In this document: positions 1 through 9,948 of the stretch, piece after piece
Numbering within the stretch: position 1 is the first letter of the stretch
Layout: every line of letters starts with the position of its first letter
Origin: Gnetum montanum
Taxonomy: Eukaryota > Streptophyta > Gnetopsida > Gnetales > Gnetaceae
Direction: 5' to 3'
DNA length: 64,000 bases
Assembly (NCBI GenBank): GCA_015680685.1
Contig: MNCI01033651.1
Span: 257,635 to 321,634, forward strand
Made by a program: the position numbers and the translations under genes
Notes under the pieces: model-generated
Databases searched by the model: none
What the model saw: the letters and a program-made list of their open reading frames with translations, nothing else
Told to the model about the DNA's origin: nothing

Positions 1-955
1 CCAAATGTGCACCATTCGTCAGTGGCATAGCAACTTAATGCACATGCCACCAACTGAATTGCATATAACACAAATAACATGGTCATTCCAACATTTGGGC
101 CTGGGCATCATCAAACCCATAATCACCAACTCCTATGTAGGGCATAGCTTCATAATAACTACAACGGAATACTTCACCAAGTGGGTCAAAGCTATTCCCC
201 TTAGGAAGATGACATTGCAGCAGGTTTGCAAGTTCATGTTGTATAACATAGTGACCCATTTCAGTTTGCCTATGATCATAGTAATGGACAACAAATTGCA
301 ATTTACCGGCACCAAAACCAAAGCCTTTTGTGAGCACTTTGATATCAAGCACTACTTTTCATCACCATACTACCCTTAGGAAAATGGCCAAGTGGAGACC
401 ACTAACAAGGTCATCATCAACCTCCTCAAGAAGATGCTAAGCAATAGTAAACAATGATGGCATGAGCAACTAGTCTATGCACTTTGGACATACCACATGA
501 TGCATCGAACAGCAACAAGTATGACACCTTATATACTCATCTATGGATCTAAAGTATATTTGCCACTTGAATTGAAGGTGCCATTTCTCTGGGTAATCAT
601 CTCGAACTTCATTGATGAAGGTCAGAATGATGAGTTGAGAACCATATACCTTAACTCAATAGAGGAGAAGTGCATGCGTATGCTTAATAGCATCAAGTGG
701 TATCAAGAAAGGTAATGGCAAAAGCATTGTCACAACCAGCATTAGCGCCTGATCAGAAAAGGAAACCTAGTCCTCAAGGTTGTCTACAAACTAATAGATA
801 AATTATTAGCCAACTAAGAAGGATCTTTCCTGGTCACTAAGGCCTACGACAATGGAGCATTCAAGCTTACTGATCAAGATGAAAATGAGTTTGCCAATCT
901 AATGAACCATTTGCACTTGAAGCTGTATTATATCTAGCATGTATCACTACACATT
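1..955 (+). pseudogene. Ty3/gypsy (Tat-like) integrase, C-terminal part, decayed
   Basis: Three plus-strand open stretches (5-379, 497-715 and about 742-940) form a broken retrotransposon integrase. The core shows EYFTKWVKA at about 170-195, where the family normally has an Asp (DYFTKW), so the first catalytic Asp is Glu. Then come MDNKLQF near 285 and GQVETTNK near 390, carrying the second Asp and the Glu. The distal part has NLVLKVVY and EGSFLVTKAYDNGAFKL, the usual tail of Tat-clade integrases with no chromodomain. In-frame stops at about 377 and 457 and between 715 and 800 make it non-functional. The 5' part of the element lies outside the window. The family is Ty3/gypsy with good confidence; the Tat assignment is inference from the C-terminal tail. 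Confidence 0.8.
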
Positions 956-959
956 AATG

Positions 960-1260
960 AAGCAAGGTAAGCATTTGTTTGCTACAATGTTAAATTGGCA
1001 TAACTCATTCGCTATGACATTAAATTGGCATAGAGGTCCACTATGACTATAAACTAGCATAGCTCGTCCTTGGGTTATGACATTAAATGGTCATAACACA
1101 TCCACTAAGACATTAAACTAACACAGAGCAATCCGCTAGGACTATAAGCTAGCATATTATGATCTACCAAGACCTTAAACTAGACACAATGATCCACTAA
1201 GACCTTAAACTAGACCCAATGGTCCATTAGGACCTTAAACTAGGTTTGCAATCAGTTCTT
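960..1260 (+). repeat. Degenerate ~30-bp tandem repeats after the integrase
   Basis: Three well-kept 30-bp copies lie at 1161-1190, 1191-1220 and 1221-1248, all containing CCTTAAACTAG. Looser copies with ACATTAAA or ACTATAAACTAGCA extend back to about 985. Tandem repeats just downstream of pol are common in Tat/Ogre-type elements, so this is probably the element's 3' untranslated region. Confidence 0.65.
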
Positions 1261-2425
1261 AATAGCTCTTTCCATCCTTCTACAAGCAAGAAAGTGAGCA
1301 TACCACAACCCTCCTACATCAAGCAAGTGCACACACTACAGTTCTAGAATAAAGTAGTTGTAATTTATACAACCTATGTTGCTAATGTGGCCTTTTACAT
1401 TCTACCATCTATAGTCTATTTGCATTTGTGTATTGTGTGGTTTTCTTGTCTTCTTGAAGTTGTGTTTGCAGGACAAAGCCCTAGGTGGTTGTGCAAAGGC
1501 ACATCTCATAGTAGCAGCAAGTCACCACATCACTCTGATGTGCATGATTGGACTAGCTAAGCCTCTCAAGAGTGCACATCCCTATTATCCTATTATAGCC
1601 TACTCACATCTATTCCTACATCCCAATACCCTCTCATTTCCCACATAGTAAAGATTGAAAACCTTTTTAATGCTCATGTGTTGTGACCACATGGCACCCT
1701 CTTCACATCTCACATCAAATGTCAACTTCCCAAGGTGAACGTAACATAAGTCATCCCATGGGAAGCCTCTGCCAGCCAGTCAAAGCCCAAGCAGATGTAA
1801 CATAAGTCATCCTAGGGAGAAAATACCTATCGTATAGAAACCATGCAATCTAATCAATGACGAAGCAAAGCCCATCTAGTGACACACAACTCACTTGATG
1901 GAAAGCATTTCACTTCCCAACAAGCATTCAGTAACGTGTAGAGCCCAAAGAAGGTTCACCCTACAAAAAAAGGAGGGGGAACACGTTGCCAAGTAATCCA
2001 ATAGCAACGTAGTTCCGTAGCCAACCTAGCCTTGAACATACACCTTGACTCTCTCATAAGTACTCTAATGAGAGGTCAAAATTTTCAAGACCAAGCCACT
2101 CTAGTGCCATGATCACCATCAACCATGATGCCCTCATGTCATAACATCCTCTTTGCACCTTATCTCTCCTTTTTATCCCCAACACGTCACCTACGCCTTT
2201 TACTCCCATTTCTACCTAACCATCTAGCATGCCTGTATACATAGCACTCTTGAGCATGATGCAGTGACATCTGATCTCACACTAAAAAATGATGTTGGTG
2301 CCAAGTCTACTATGATGTTTTTCTATTCTTTGTCAATGTCTCTCAGGCCACTCCTCTAGATGTCAACAAAGAGGAACCAATGAAACACTACCAAATCTAG
2401 ACTATGGCATTCCAACTACAAATTT
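1261..2425. other. Non-coding stretch, no gene seen
   Basis: Only short chance reading frames occur. The sequence is probably the non-coding 3' part of the plus-strand retroelement that starts before the window, but no terminal repeat could be fixed. Confidence 0.4.
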
Positions 2426-2920
2426 TAGCTAAGTGCTAAAACTATGCTCTCCCCCAGATGGGAGTGTAGTCAACCTCTTGTGAAGAGTGTAGTTAGCCTC
2501 AAATAGAGAGCGTATTCAGTAGGAAGGCTAGTTTTTGCAATTGTTTTTCTAAGTGCTAAGGCTACCCTATCCCCTAGATGGGAGTACAGTCAGCCTCTCA
2601 TAGAGAGCATAGTCAGCCTTGTGTGGAGACCATAGTCAACAAGAAGCAAGTTTTCACAAGTTTTGGCAAGTCCCGGAACTACGCTCTCCCCCAACCTAAA
2701 GCATAGTCAGCCTCCAGTGAAGAGCATAGTTAGTAAAAATCCATTTTCCCCTTAGATATCACTGGTAGTGGAACTATGGAATCCCAAAATTAATAGTGTA
2801 GTTAGCCTCCCATGGAGAGTGTAGTCAATACATGGCCTTTTTTTTGCAATGCTCTCCCCCAGTCCAGAGCGTAGTTAAGCGTAGTCAACTAGAATAATCT
2901 CTAGTGACCTCCACAATGTA
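2425..2920 (+). repeat. Degenerate ~120-bp tandem repeats (AAGTGCTAA / GTAGTCAGCC type)
   Basis: The motif AAGTGCTAA followed by a CTCTCCCCC-type run recurs at 2431 and 2551, and in changed form at about 2669, giving a period near 119-120 bp. Within each unit GTAGTCAGCC/GTAGTTAGCC recurs about every 30-40 bp, so the array is made of smaller, older repeats. No coding potential. Confidence 0.55.
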
Positions 2921-3293
2921 GCAATGCCACCCAACTTAGCTCCAACTCACCTTTGGCAAGCGTAGTTAGCAAAATGCTTCTTTTTGTATCCCCTTTTTGG
3001 CCCCAAAGTTGTAACTATGTTCGACCCCACACGAGAGCCTGGAGAGTGTAGTCCTAGAATGTAGTCTCCAAGTTTCATTTTTTTAGGTACCTTGTAGTCT
3101 TCTCGGTGCATACACATGTAGGTGGTAACATAGTCACAATCTCACAATCTCATAGAATTCGATAGAGCATAGAAAAGCACAACACCACCAGCCCCATCAA
3201 TACACCACATGAATAGTGATTATGTTGAGAGTAGTCCCAACCATCCCCTCCACCATGTGGCAGTCATCCTACATTTTTCACTAACCCTAAACC

Positions 3294-3301
3294 TATAAAT
3301 A
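3294..3301 (+). promoter_or_regulatory. Possible TATA box (TATAAATA) of an LTR-like promoter
   Basis: TATAAATA stands after a C-rich stretch and before CCCATGCCC, as in LTR U3 promoters. No matching terminal repeats were found in the window, so an LTR is only a suggestion. Confidence 0.25.
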
Positions 3302-5394
3302 CCCATGCCCTCAACATTTTTAGGGTTGGAAAATTTGAGGGTTGGCTCATTTTTAGCATTGGAAAATCTAATGAGAACTTCGTAGAAAACTAAAGACACA
3401 TTGGTGAACCAATGAAGAGACAAAGTTGTAGACCACCGTAGATCCTCGCAGCCCAGTAGCACCCTACAGCCAATGGTACATCGTGGTGGCCAACCCAACA
3501 AACATAGACACCTTAGTGGAATGCCAATCCTCGCAGCCAAACACCCTTAAGACTATGACTACACTATCCATTGTGCTTGTTGTATATCATGTACCTTCTA
3601 ATCCCTTTTGGTGTTAACTACACTCAACCCCATTTAGGGTGGTATTCCACTTCTCTCTTTGTTTCTTTGCATTTTTCGCATTTTACTTGTATTTTTCTTT
3701 GTTTTACAGCATAGCTACATCCAAAACTATGCTTGAGTGATGGTCTACATGCGTTGACACCACACACCTTGCCAAAACTTTTAACTACGCTCACCCCCCT
3801 TTGGACACCTGTGACTACGCTTAACACCATCGACACTATTGACACTATAAAAATCATTAACATTGCAAATACTATCTACACACTCAAAGCCATTTTGCAT
3901 CAACACTACAACTAACCACGCTACATCCCTATTGCATCTTATCAATCCCTATTCGATCAGCCACACCATTCAAGGCACCCCATCTCTACCTCCAGCAAAC
4001 CCTTGCATGGATTTAGGATTAGGCTATGCACCCATGGACCTTGGTGTTCTAGCCATCAATGTTTTCAATCATCACAGAAGTGACTATGTTGGATTTTCCA
4101 CAAGATGGATTTGGATTTTTGGATGCATCTATGCTAGCCCCTAGACTCTAAACGTAGTTTCCAATGATTAAAATTTGTAGGTTTTCAATGTAAACTATGT
4201 TGGCTTCAAAGGATCTAGCAACTACTATGAAAATACAGCATAAACCCAAATCACCCACAACAATTATGTTGGGTGTTGGTTGTTGGGGGGAAGGGGGCAA
4301 GAGGGGACTAAACACCAACATTGGTTTTCAAAGGTTGATGTTTGCAAGTTTTAAGGTTTAAAATGTGTAAAATTTGGCTTTAGAAAAATGGTTAGAAAAG
4401 GTTTAGACTAAGAATTTGGGCAAAGGGACTTCTTTTAGCACTAGAAGAACTATTGTACTTGAAAATTCGATCACTAAAAAAACCAAAAACCTTGGGTGTA
4501 GAAATAGTTTTTAACCTTGAATCCCAAGGGCCTTCAAGAAAGAGGATTCAAGGTGCCCTAGATAGACTAGCTAATCATCTGGAGACTTAAAAAATGTAAA
4601 CCAAGAAAATAAAAGTGTAGAGTTTGATAGAAAATAAACATAGAATTAAACTTAGAATAAAATTTGCACTAAAAATGAACTAACAAAATTTATTAAAATA
4701 GTAGAAAATGCTTAAAGTGTAGAGTTCAATGAGTATAGATTATGTGCTCAAATGCGCAAGAAGCTTTGTTTGAAATGAAGCTTGAAGCCTATTAGAGCTT
4801 GAAGGTTGTATTCTGCATTCAAACTTCATAATCAAGTACTCCCCAACTCCAATCGTCAAGAGCTTCTTACTAGTTTTTGCCTGAATCTATAACTTTTAGG
4901 TATAAATGTTGTAAATAATGGTATTTGACTTTTGTGGCAATAGGACTACATTGAGATTCTTGGGTGCTTAGGTAGATTCCAATTACTTAAAAAGTCTTGT
5001 AAAATGTTGAAATGGGTTTCAGGTGCTGAAGGTTGCTATAGTGGTATGGTTGCAAAAATGTTCAAAGCCTAATGAAGTGTTCAAGTTTGGCTTTTATAGG
5101 CTTTCAAATTGCTGAATTTAGGCTGCAAATTTCTACCATGATTGCTAATAGATTGATTCTATTTGCAGGTGTTGCATGCCATAATTCCTAACATAGTTGA
5201 CCATTTATGGCAAGTTTTGATACCCAAGGGCCATCAAAACCACACTGAATACAAAAAATAGTAAACGAGCTTTTGTGACTACACTGGCTTCACCTTAATT
5301 ATGCTAACCATAGAGAGATACACTGGCATTGTTGGAATTTGTTAGGAAATGTGGTGACTATGTTGGGCATTTGAAGATTGCTAGGAATCCATGA
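3302..5394. other. Non-coding stretch with a purine-rich tract at 4285-4307
   Basis: No gene was recognised; the open frames are short and their peptides low-complexity. The purine run at 4285-4307 (mostly G, broken by one C) would suit a retrotransposon polypurine tract, but no LTR start with a partner could be placed after it. A second TATAAAT lies near 4900. Confidence 0.35.
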
Positions 5395-5527
5395 TGACTA
5401 CATTAGCCATACTGCAACTATCAAAAATTGTGGTGACTACATTGGCCATACTACAACTATTAAAAATTGTGATGACTATGTTGGCCATACTACAACTATC
5501 AAAAATTGTGATGACTATGTTGGCCAT
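5395..5527 (+). repeat. 39-bp tandem repeat, about 3.4 copies
   Basis: Copies start at 5395, 5434 and 5473 with a partial one at 5512. Each reads TGACTAYRTTGGCCATACTR and then CAACTATCAAAAATTG. The 39-bp unit is 13 codons, so both strands stay open over the array and give repetitive peptides. I read that as a by-product of the period, not as a gene. Confidence 0.85.
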
Positions 5528-5859
5528 TGCTAGGAAAGTGGAAATGAAAAACCCACTAACTCCAACACTAGGTGTGTGCAATTCCAGTGTCGTCAAGGCC
5601 ACAACCACCATAAAACCCATGAAAATGCCAACTTTGGCAATCCCCAAGGCATTTTTAGCCTTCCCAAGCCTAAACATAGACATAACATTGCTTTGTCCAC
5701 TTGGGAAGTTAGGCAATAGCAACTTATGAGGCATTTTTTAGCCCCAAAAAGCTAAAGTATGAAAGATTGCAGGTCATGGGCCACAAACCTTACATTTACA
5801 ATAAGATCTTGCCTCAATTTTTGTGGTGAAGGTTACAAGTTACAACATGCATTTTCTAG
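5528..5859. other. Non-coding stretch, no gene seen
   Basis: The sequence between the 39-bp repeat and the truncated end of element 3 shows no recognisable domain. Confidence 0.4.
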
Positions 5860-6540
5860 GTGGTTTTTCATTCATAAGTGGAGAATTCATTCATAAATAC
5901 TTCAACATCATTGCTACTTTATTACTAAAAGATGCCAAGCACAAGACATTAAAAGGTTGCAAGTGCATTACAAAGCTTAAAGGACATCTTCTAGTATGCA
6001 AAAGTTTCCTAAGAACTTATGACTATTATCTTGGTTTGATCTTACGTGACTATTCTTATTTGATTGTAATCATTATAACCATCTAGAAAGTTGTAATACT
6101 TGTGAACTATAATGATGTTCAACACTTAGCCATAAATAACAATGAAATATGATCCTTGAAGGTTTCCATGTTCAACAATCAAAAATCTATGTAGATTCTT
6201 TATTGCCCTTCTTTCCTTAGTACAATAATGAGTGGAATTTCCCACTTACTATCTACAATAGGATAGATGAATCCATCCTTAAGGAGCTTCTTTATCTTCT
6301 TTTTAACTACTTTTTTAAGTTTAAAATTCAACCTCCTTTATGGTTATCTTTTAACCTTCATGGTAGGGTCTACGTAGATTCTATGCTACCATATGCATGG
6401 ATTGATACCTATTATTTCATTATGTGACTAAGCAAAGGTTTTTGGTTATTTGTTCACCACCTTTAGCATTTATAATTACTAGTTTGCCATTTTTCAAGAA
6501 TACATACTTAAGTGAAGTCGATAATTTCTTTAGTTCATGA
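5860..6540 (-). pseudogene. Element 3 reverse transcriptase, decayed
   Basis: Reading the minus strand down from 6540, the sequence follows element 1's region 20520-19500 almost step by step: the leader with its fixed-length spacing, the RT start, the LDGYSGYN-equivalent near 6080, and the MSFG-equivalent near 5950. The YxDD-type active site, FMDDF in element 1, reads FMNEF here near 5880-5898, so both catalytic aspartates are gone. Similarity fades at about 5860, taken as the broken end of the element. Confidence 0.6.
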
Positions 6541-6852
6541 GGCTTCAATTTGCAAATTTTTTAAATCTCTAACTCTTTCTAGTTCATTTCTACATCTTGT
6601 TGGTTCTTTGGATTGGAGAGTTGATGTTTGAACTACTCCATTTCATCCATTGATTAATGTAAGCACTTGTAAGTACCTCTGCTAGTTTTGTGCATATTAT
6701 AGAATTTTAACTCTCTTCTAAATCCATCCACTAGATATCACCTTACTTTGTCATTATTGTGCATAGGCACCTTTGTACATTTACTAGTTTGACACATGAT
6801 ATGCATGTTGTAATAGTTCTACTTTTGATATCCCACATTTTTTGTGATCTGT

Positions 6853-7801
6853 ATCTATCCAACATGATTGACTATTATTTCCGATTAGAGAAAAAATGGA
6901 ATATGCCAATGAAGAGACGTTACAAAGTCAATCTATTACCACCAAGATTCACCGATATAGATCCACTAGATCAAATGCATATGAAGAGAAAACCTAAGTT
7001 GTTCCAAAAAGAAAAACCTTTAGTCATCAGGGAACAACAACCAGAAAAGAAAGCAGAACCAAATCTAGAACTCTCCAGTCTACAGGATACTATTATGGCT
7101 TTACAGTCACAGTTATCACAATCCATGAGGAAAACTGAAACACTACAATTAGAAATGGAAAAAATTAGGCGAAAAGAGAAAGAAAAAGCCAAAATAGTAG
7201 AATTAGATCCAGAAAGCTCTAGTGATGAATCTATTCCAGAATCTATACCTACATCCACTAGATCTTCTTTGTTCAAGGAAACTACAGGGGATCCTTCATG
7301 TCAGCATAGAGTATTAAAACAAGTAGATAATCAGTATCACTGTACAGAATGTGATGCTTTACTTAAAACCTGTAGAATAGAAATGAATAGAGATGCATTA
7401 CCCTAGAGTACTTTTGCACAACATCAAGAAAGGCTAGCAGCCCTAGAGAAACCACAAAAGAAACATGAGTTTGTCCAACATCCACTTGAAGGAGAAACGA
7501 ACCCAACAGAGTATGTTTATACTCTACATACGAAAAAGACAGCAAACATCCCTGCTGATGCTATATGCATGCTTAATTGGACAAATACTACGTTAAATGA
7601 TTTAGTGTATAGTAACAAGACACAAATGAGTGTCTTAGAAAGTATGTACGCTATGAATAATAATACAGATTTAAATACAGGATTATTATATAGGAAGTTA
7701 GAAAGAATGGTTGGGTCCGTAGAACCAAAATCGCCAAAGCCAACTGCTCCTCCAATTCCTTCATCAGCCTCAGATCTTTCGTTAGTCTTTCCTTCATCTC
7801 C
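6853..7801 (+). repeat. Left arm of 949-bp inverted repeat
   Basis: Each base at position p pairs with 15622-p in the right arm (7821-8769) with no net insertion or deletion over 949 bp, and the loop is only 19 nt (7802-7820). The arms differ at scattered bases, about 30 residues out of roughly 316 in the encoded frame by my count. They are therefore related but independently decayed copies, not a fold-back artefact of one molecule. Confidence 0.9.
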
Positions 7802-7821
7802 TTCATTAGTTTTAGTAGGAG
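6865..7821 (+). pseudogene. Virus-like coiled-coil ORF, left copy (stop at 7404-7406)
   Basis: The frame opens in the arm with MIDYYFRLEKKWNMP and continues through a Gln/Glu/Lys-rich segment (SLQDTIMALQSQL, LQLEMEKIRRKEKEK) that should form a coiled coil. An acidic Ser-rich stretch (about 7200-7260) follows, then CQHRVLKQVDNQYHCTECD, whose Cys/His spacing could bind metal. A TAG stop follows NRDALP. The frame then resumes with TFAQHQERLAALEKP and NTTLNDLVYSNKTQM, and ends in a Pro-rich tail at the palindrome centre. In caulimovirids a coiled-coil or capsid region lies after the movement protein; that parallel is inference, and no capsid zinc knuckle (CxCx2-4HxC) is present. Function unknown. 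Confidence 0.5.
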
Positions 7822-8769
7822 GAGATGAAGGAAAGACTAACAAAAGATCTGAGGCTGATGAAGGAATTGGAGGAGCAGCTGGCTTTGGCGATTTTGGTTC
7901 TACGGACCCAGCCATTCTTTCTAACTTCCTATATAATAATCCTATATTTAAATCTGTATTAGCATTCATAGCGTACATACTCTCTAAGACACTCATTTGT
8001 GTCTTGTTACTATACACTAAATCATTTAACGTAGTATTTGTCCAATTAAGCATGCATATAGCATCAGCAGGGATGTCTGTTATCTTTTTCGTATGTAGAG
8101 TATAAACATACTCTGTTGAGTTCGTTTCTCCTTCAGGTGGATGTTGGACAAACTCATGTTTCTTTTGTGGTTTTTCTAGAGCTGCTAACCTTTCTTGATG
8201 TTGTGTGAAAGTACTTTCTGGTAATGCACCTCTATTCATTTCTATTTTACAAGTTTTAAGTAAAGCATCACATTTTGTACAGTGATACTGATTATCTACT
8301 TCTTTTAATACTCTATGCTGACACGAAGGATCCCCTATAGTTTCTTTGAACAAAGAAGATCTAGTGCATGTAGGTATAGATTCTGAAACAGATTCATCAC
8401 TAGATCTTTCTGGATCTAATTCTACTATTTTGGCTTTTTCTTTCTCTTTTCACCTAATTTTTTCCATTTCTAATTGTAGCGTTTCAGTTTTCCTCATGGA
8501 TTGTAATAACTGTGACTGTAAAGCCATAATAGTATCCTGTAGACTGGAGAGTTCTAGATTTGGTTCTGGTTTCTTTTCTGGTTGTTGTTCCTTGATGACT
8601 AAAGATTTTTCTTTTTGGAACAACTTAGGTTTTCTCTTCGTCTGCATTTGATCTAGTGGATCTATATTGGTGAATCTTGGTGGTAATAGATTGACTTTAT
8701 AACATCTCTTCGTTGGCATATTCCATTTTTTCTCTAATCGAAAATAATAGTCAATCATATTGGATAGAT
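7821..8769 (-). repeat. Right arm of 949-bp inverted repeat
   Basis: Inverted partner of 6853-7801, exactly the same length. Beyond its outer end the sequence continues with arm-type coding sequence to the N gap at 8872, whereas the left arm passes straight into retrotransposon sequence. Confidence 0.9.
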
Positions 8770-8871
8770 CAGGGTATTGGTGATGGATAGGTAAATCCTC
8801 TGTATCTATCTCTACATCATATTCAATATCTAATGATCCAACTTGGATTTTCTGTTGGTTGAATGGATACA
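7821..8871 (-). pseudogene. Virus-like coiled-coil ORF, right copy (stop near 8450-8452)
   Basis: Same protein as the left copy, read on the minus strand. It extends about 34 residues further upstream (YPFNQQKIQVGSLDIEYDVE, then an acidic IDTEDLPIHHQYPD) before the N gap cuts it. A TGA replaces the CGA codon seen in the left arm (EKIRRKE region), while the TAG of the left arm is a sense codon here, so neither copy is intact. The frame runs through the palindrome centre into antisense of the other arm. The Cys/His cluster CQHRVLKEVDNQYHCTKCD is kept. Family not recognised with certainty. Confidence 0.5.
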
Positions 8872-9050
8872 NNNNNNNNNNNNNNNNNNNNNNNNNNNNN
8901 NNNNNNNNNNNNNNNNNNNNNNNNNNNNNNNNNNNNNNNNNNNNNNNNNNNNNNNNNNNNNNNNNNNNNNNNNNNNNNNNNNNNNNNNNNNNNNNNNNNN
9001 NNNNNNNNNNNNNNNNNNNNNNNNNNNNNNNNNNNNNNNNNNNNNNNNNN
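8872..9050. other. Assembly gap (179 N)
   Basis: Run of N between the right arm of the palindrome and the movement-protein-like ORF. The two flanks encode on opposite strands, so the gap hides a junction. Confidence 0.99.
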
Positions 9051-9085
9051 GGTGTTAACAATCCCAAGCAACACAACCTTCAGCA

Positions 9086-9685
9086 ATGGCAGATCCCTCG
9101 CAAATGATGGGTAACTCTTACTTCCGAAGAGTCTCTGAATATTGTTCTACATCTAAAGGTAGTAGTCCTTTACCAGTCCCTAAGCGTCATGAAATATATT
9201 CGTCGTCTTATTTAAATGTTATAGAGTCATGGAAAGAAATGTATTTATCTGAGTGTGATTTAGAAATATCAGGTAGTGGTCTTCGTCTAGTAGCCTTGTC
9301 TTTCTTTATTGAACCAGAAGTAGAAACGTGGATAAAAAGAGGTTTCCATTACATCCATCTAGCCGAGTTAGCTGTAGTAATCCATCCACATTTCAATTAT
9401 CGTTTACAAGCTCCTTATTGGATTGCCGTTATAGATAGAAGATTTAAGACATTCGAAGAAGCCATCATCACACAGGAAAAAGGAACCTTAGCTTCTGATG
9501 CAGTGATCGTTAGAATTCTGAATTTCACATTATCCTTACACGATCCTCATCTATACAAATCACTTATGATTATTGTTTATCTGCCTGTTGATATGCTTCC
9601 CAAATCTATTTACGCTACTATTTCTACTAGGTTAATATTTAAGGTTTTTAGCAGTANCCCCCCCCCAGGAGAAAAAAAGATGTGA
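9086..9685 (+). pseudogene. 30K-superfamily movement-protein-like ORF (caulimovirid type), 3' end broken
   Basis: About 199 residues from an ATG in good context (CAGCAATGG). The central and distal parts fit the 30K movement-protein core: a hydrophobic IHLAELAVVIHPHF segment, PYWIAVIDRRF with a basic loop, then NFTLSLHDP and DMLPKS followed by beta-type LIFKVF. 30K proteins carry plant viruses through plasmodesmata and are the first domain of caulimovirid polyproteins. The start was chosen as the first ATG after the gap with an open frame. The 3' end is unreliable: a single N at 9657 is followed by a C run, and the frame stops at once. It lies opposite in strand to the adjacent arm ORF. An integrated relic is far more likely than an active virus. 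Confidence 0.55.
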
Positions 9686-9720
9686 TAGCGGATGGATCTA
9701 ACACAGGTGAAAGGATGTGA

Positions 9721-9948
9721 TAGCGTACATACTCTCTAAGACACTCATTTGTGTCTTGTTACTATACACTAAATCATTCAACGTAGTATTTGTCCAATTA
9801 AGCATGCATATAGCATCAGCAGGGATGTCTGTTGTCTTTTTCGTATGTAGAGTATAAACATACTCTGTTGGGTTTGTTTCTCCTTTAGGTGGATGTTGGA
9901 CAAACTCATGTTTCTTTTGTGGTTTTTCTAGAGCTGCTAACCTTTCTT
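9721..9948 (-). repeat. Third, partial copy of the virus-like arm sequence
   Basis: 228 nt match 7969-8198 in the same orientation as the right arm with few changes. The copy starts just after a small duplicated GATGTGATAGCG motif (9679-9723) and ends exactly where element 3 protease sequence resumes. Confidence 0.85.

Larger units (their letters stand above)
6853..9948. mobile_element. Endogenous pararetrovirus-like block inside element 3
   Basis: This block interrupts the protease region of element 3: retrotransposon homology stops at about 6852 and resumes at 9949. It holds two 949-bp inverted arms (6853-7801, 7821-8769), an N gap (8872-9050), a 30K-movement-protein-like ORF (9086-9685) and a third partial copy of the arm sequence (9721-9948). 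The link to Caulimoviridae rests on the movement-protein-like ORF; the arm ORF is coiled-coil rich and not assigned. No target-site duplication is visible at the two ends, and element 3 has lost roughly 180 bp there compared with element 1, so insertion came with deletion or rearrangement. Confidence 0.55.

Noticed and set aside
5381-5734. Two overlapping 110-117-codon frames on opposite strands
   Set aside because: Both are produced by the 39-bp tandem repeat, whose period is a multiple of three.
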